64,000 nucleotides of DNA. Origin: Misgurnus anguillicaudatus. Its lineage: Eukaryota; Chordata; Actinopteri; Cypriniformes; Cobitidae. A model generated the notes under the pieces. That model worked only from the letters and a program-made list of their open reading frames with translations. It searched no databases and was not told the origin of the DNA. Positions 60,531 to 64,000 of this stretch are shown here, one piece after another (position 1 is the first letter of the stretch; every line of letters starts with the position of its first letter). The stretch covers positions 29,352,501-29,416,500 of the forward strand of contig NC_073358.2 in NCBI RefSeq assembly GCF_027580225.2, given 5' to 3'. Position numbers and translations under genes: made by a program.

Positions 60531-61069
60531 TAGGGGCCAGTCACACCAAAAGCATTTATGGCAGTTGCAGGCGCCTTTTTTGAATGATATTCTATGGGCA
60601 GGGCGCGTTTGCGCGCTGTTTATGCGCGCCGAGCGCCTTGCGGTTTTCTGCCGCCTGCCGCGCACGCGTTTTTGAAGGAGCGCTGAGAGCGGAGAAGCGC
60701 CTGACGTCATTCGCGTCTTCCATTGTCCAATCGAATGAGGGGAGAGGCAAGCCTTACGTTGTGGTGAGGGAAGTTTACAGTTGCTTTGAAGAACCGGACT
60801 CCAATCGCTCACTCTCTCCTGCGTGTTTGTGCACCTTTCACCCTCAAACAAGGTCAGAGCAAGCGTCCTCTTTTTAAAGTTTCTGCTAATATGACAGTTA
60901 ACAGCAAAAGAGCGCTCACGCTTCAATATTTGATTGACAAGACAGCTGACTCGGTGGTTGCTTAGCAATATGAAAAGCCGCGCCGCACTGCTCTTTTTTA
61001 AAAAAGGCAGTGCGTCGCGCCTTGCGTTTGCAAGCGTTTAAAGCGCTTTTGGTGTGACTGCGCCCATAG
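60531..61069. mobile_element. Non-autonomous TIR transposon (AGTCACACCAAAAGC family), second copy
   Basis: taggggccagtcacaccaaa at the left is mirrored by …ttttggtgtgactgcgcccata at the right, flanked by TCT on each side. The homologous repeat at 1.13 kb is uninterrupted and gives the empty site. Its inside is the reverse complement of the copy at 3262-4126, without the nested MITE of that copy. Confidence 0.85.
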
Positions 61070-61550
61070 TCTGTCTTTTGCCACTCAGTGGTCATAACCG
61101 CAGTCACTTTCGCCGTAGGTGGCGTTAAGTGCGTACCCTCTATATTGATTCACATCCTCGGAAGCTAGGGAGCGGATTGAGAGACAGCCTATACAACCAC
61201 CTTTAGTACCCTAGGAATTGCCTAGCATTCACCCAAGACTCACTATCAGCCACGCGCAAGTTATAAAAATGCTGTGCACGCTGTTTGTATGCGTGTGAGT
61301 GGGCAGATGTGCATGCTTAGTGTGTGTGGTGGTGTGCATGAAATTTTTGTAACTTTGTGCATGGCTCCGTATCCAAAAATGACCAAAAGTTTGTCAAGTA
61401 TAATCATGCTTAACTGAGGGTTCAAAGTCGCAGTGGAAGGACTGATGCCATGGGTGTGTGTGCAGAACCAGTCATGTGAGAGACAGGTAGTAAAAAAAAT
61501 GCTATGTGCAATAATCTATTTGTGGCCTTCAGTTTAGATTTTGTGGCGGG

Positions 61551-61867
61551 TAGGGCTGTCACAATTATGAAATTTGGCTGTCGGTTAATTGTCTAATAAA
61601 TTGTGACAATTATGATGATTAATTGCCTGTTTTATTGCTTTGACATTTAATTCTCATACATTTTTTTTGTTTGTTCATGAAATAATTTTCAATGAATACA
61701 CATAACACATGTTTAAAAGTAATCTGATAATTTCTCATTTATACAGGCACTGCAGCTCCCCCTTGTGTTTTTTAGAGACATGTGCAATCATTGTGGTGAT
61801 CTGAAATCATCGCAACGAGTTCAAACAATTGCGATGAGACGATCGTTTAATCATTGCGATAGCCCTA
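61551..61867. mobile_element. hAT-like MITE (tagggctgtcacaat ends)
   Basis: tagggctgtcacaattatg at the left pairs with …cattgcgatagcccta at the right; flanks gtggcggg and gtggtggg match at 7 of 8 positions. Confidence 0.8.
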
Positions 61868-61939
61868 GTGGTGGGCATTTTCAAGTTACTTGTCTCACTT
61901 GCCCATCCAAAACATTCACTTGACCAGGACCAGCGTTAA

Positions 61940-62915
61940 TTTCGAGCCCTGTCATAGCAACTGCATAGCAATTACCCAGAGCCCCATAGCAACTGCCTAG
62001 CAATCACAAAGAGAACACTATAGCAACCATAGATATACATTAAAGGCTAGATGTGTCGCCCGCACTGCTGGCCAATTGGGTGGAAAGTCCACATTTGGCG
62101 ACCATCTTTCCCACAGGCAGCTCGCTCACTCGTAGCATTTAGTTTTAATGGTGTTGGTACTTTTAAATGACCATAACTTGCTTACTTTTCTACAGATTTT
62201 CAAACGGTTTGGTTTGTTATAAATGTCAAAGATGTACCTATGACACTGCACACTTATACTAAAAAAAAATCGTGAAAAATGTTAAAGCATCCATTAATAT
62301 TATAGCCACGTTAATAAAGTTTGTAAGAAACCAAACCGTTTGAAAATTGGTAGAAAATTGAGCAAGTTATGGTCATTTAAAAGCACCCGCACCATAAAAC
62401 TCAATGCTATTTGAGTGAGCGAACTGCCTGTGATAAGATGGCCGCCAGGTGATGATGTTAGAGACTCCGCTGTAAGACATCTAGCCTTTATACATATCTA
62501 TGATAGCAACAGCCTAGCAATCACACAGAACATCAAAACAACGACCAAGCAACCACCTAATACCATAGCAACGGCCAATCACCATAGCAACAACCTAGCA
62601 ACCACCCATAATAACTTAGCAATCAGCTGTTGCTATGGTATCACACAGAACATCATAGCAACCACCTACAACACCCTAGCAACGGCCTTGCAATCTCCCA
62701 GATCACTACAGCAACGGGATACAGCGACGGGCAAATCTCGCAAGATGTTGGGTTTAGGGTTAGGCTTTGGGGTAACGTTAGGATAGCAATCATCCAGATT
62801 ACCTAATGGCAACTCTGAAGAAAGCATTTACCTTAACAACTGCATAGTAACACTTTAACAACCACCCTCATGGCCCTAACAACTGGGTAGCAACAATAGC
62901 AGCCACCTAAAATAC
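61940..62915. repeat. Irregular minisatellite (catagcaac-nnn-ctagcaatcac)
   Basis: Blocks such as catagcaactgcctagcaat and caacctagcaaccaccc recur at 61950-62040, 62510-62720 and 62815-62915 with variable spacing. It is split by the palindromic element at 62029-62502. Not coding. Confidence 0.75.
62029..62502. mobile_element. Palindromic MITE inside the minisatellite
   Basis: atagatatacattaaaggct at the left is mirrored by agcctttatacatatctat at the right; inner parts also pair (ttttcaaacggtttggttt / aaaccaaaccgtttgaaaa). Confidence 0.85.
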
Positions 62916-62979
62916 ACTATCAAATATTTGAGTTGGAAACTGTCGTTATATGACTTTAATTTTGAAATCACCACTTTAC

Positions 62980-63432
62980 CGTGATCTCTGGTATATGTGC
63001 GCGCTGAAAAGACCGCGAGGGCTCAGAGCTAGCTTGACTGTGCTTTTTCAAAGTGGATGCTGACCTGAACGCAGTGTGCGACTTCTTGTGGGGTTTCCTT
63101 TTGTAATACAAAGCCACAGTGACATTTTTACAGTTCTCATATTGAAATGTCAACAACTTGCGTAACCACTTACTACAGTACAATTTCTTGATATATGCAC
63201 GACGACCTAAACTCTAACCAGAAGAACATCTGGCTAGCTAGCTAGCTGTACATAACAAAATAATATAATACCATGTAAACACTAGATTGCATCACGGAAC
63301 AATTACTTTGAGTATGAAGTTATTAACTAAATGAGACGTTACCTTAGTACACTACGTATGTCAACTGCTTCCTGATAGCTGGAGACACCTGCAACCGAAA
63401 ACACAGCGACGCTTCTTTGCGTCTGACGTCAT
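62980..63432 (-). CDS. Candidate 5' part of an unknown gene (two exons)
   Basis: A possible start ATG at 63432 opens a 44-bp exon (MTSDAKKRRCVFGC…) ending at the donor TTGCAG|GTGTCT (63389). The next exon, 63172-62980, has an acceptor (tactgtag) and a donor (atcacg|gtaaag), joins in phase and adds 64 residues including SKWLRKLLTFQYENCKN and SEPSRSFQRAHIPEIT. The total is 79 codons with an open phase 0 end, so more exons should follow to the left; I did not find them. The long second-exon frame has no ATG of its own. No domain is recognised, and the protein is basic and serine-rich. This is a weak model supported by splice signals only. Confidence 0.35.
63424..63431. promoter_or_regulatory. 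Palindromic CRE motif TGACGTCA
   Basis: A perfect CREB/ATF consensus that overlaps the proposed ATG of the candidate gene. It is followed by a GC-richer patch with no TATA box. It may mark a promoter rather than a start codon. Confidence 0.45.
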
Positions 63433-64000
63433 CGTCACCTTTTCACATCAACCCGCTTTTCATTTTGGCTCGTTGCACCACAAGATGGCGACAAATGTTT
63501 TGTAATCAAACGACTCGAGAAATTATGGCTGGTTTTAATAAATTTAAAAATCTAATTTGATGGACATAATTATTGTATAAGAGAACTTAGACAATTTTAA
63601 TGTTAGCACAATTAGGCAGTATGGAGTTAAATTTTGTCCTGTAACTGTTATATGTAGTCCTCAAAACCATTAAACAGCCTTTTTTGTAGAATAAACTACT
63701 CATTCAACTAAATGAATTTCTCTTAATATGGTCAAAATCACAAAAGACTAGATAAAAAATATCCTACAGCAATTGATTTAGAAACAAATTGGTATTTTGA
63801 GACCTACAAGAGTATATTTGGGGCTAGGGTCTCTTCCGGCCCTATATTAGGCTACACATTGCATAAAACTGTTGACTTTAAGGCTTATATAGCATCCTAA
63901 TAATATATGTACATGTTTATTGACAGTTAGACTTATTACATCCACATAAAACAATATATCTTCAATATTTTAAGGCAAATATAAAGAAAAAAAATCTTGC
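63433..64000. other. Right edge, no feature recognised
   Basis: AT-rich sequence upstream of the candidate gene; no open frame, TIR or RNA gene that I can support. Confidence 0.4.

Noticed and set aside
60438..60968. 176-codon minus-strand open frame, similar to one at 3360-3674
   Set aside because: Both lie in copies of the AGTCACACC transposon; the frame crosses the TIR border into flanking repeat and has no domain.
62740..62775. Telomere-like ggtttagggttagg
   Set aside because: Only two imperfect units; not an array.

Overview
The window looks like a gene-poor, repeat-saturated piece of a teleost (ray-finned fish) genome, probably a cypriniform. This rests on the erlin and ch25h-like coding exons, the very dense nested DNA transposons with TTAA, TA, TWA or 8-bp target duplications, an L2-type LINE, a degraded retrovirus-like element and long microsatellites. 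The species call is inference, because no search could be run.

Host genes. (1) The first coding exon of a cholesterol 25-hydroxylase-like gene lies on the minus strand at 2152-2576; the rest of the gene is not visible in the window. (2) A complete erlin gene, closest to ERLIN2, lies on the minus strand as 11 coding exons from 50257 to 35562. All splice phases agree and give a 331-residue protein. (3) A short spliced gene of unknown function lies on the plus strand at 51.8-54.4 kb (134 residues predicted). (4) A possible first part of another gene lies on the minus strand at 62980-63432. (5) A broken relative of fish multicopy uncharacterised genes lies on the minus strand at 6.4-7.1 kb. Erlin and CH25H are both endoplasmic-reticulum proteins linked to sterol control, but nothing in the sequence ties the two together.

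Layout. 1-9.8 kb: dispersed repeats, the ch25h-like exon, several TIR elements and the broken gene. 9.8-17.4 kb: one retrovirus-like element on the minus strand (LTRs, primer site, polypurine tract, RT and integrase remnants), carrying three later Tc1/IS630-type insertions. 17.4-20.2 kb: no recognised gene. 20.2-30 kb: an L2 LINE broken into an inverted-duplicated structure about 8 kb across. At its centre is a 6.7-kb TIR element with a 67-bp tandem array, which itself holds another TIR element with a dead IS630/Tc1-like transposase. 30-35 kb: MITEs and palindromic repeats. 35.5-50.3 kb: erlin, whose introns are packed with MITEs, hAT elements and a Tc1 relic. 50.9-56.5 kb: two concentric TIR pairs (TTAA outside, TA inside) enclosing the spliced unknown gene and a solo LTR. 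56.5-64 kb: LINE tail, hAT elements, MITEs, an interrupted minisatellite and the candidate gene start.

The most interesting object is the 5.1-kb TIR-bounded unit at 51271-56417. It appears to have inserted as a block into an older TTAA element and carries an apparently intact four-exon gene. The second is the long inverted structure at 21.0-30.0 kb. All database-type statements come from family knowledge and pattern reading only.
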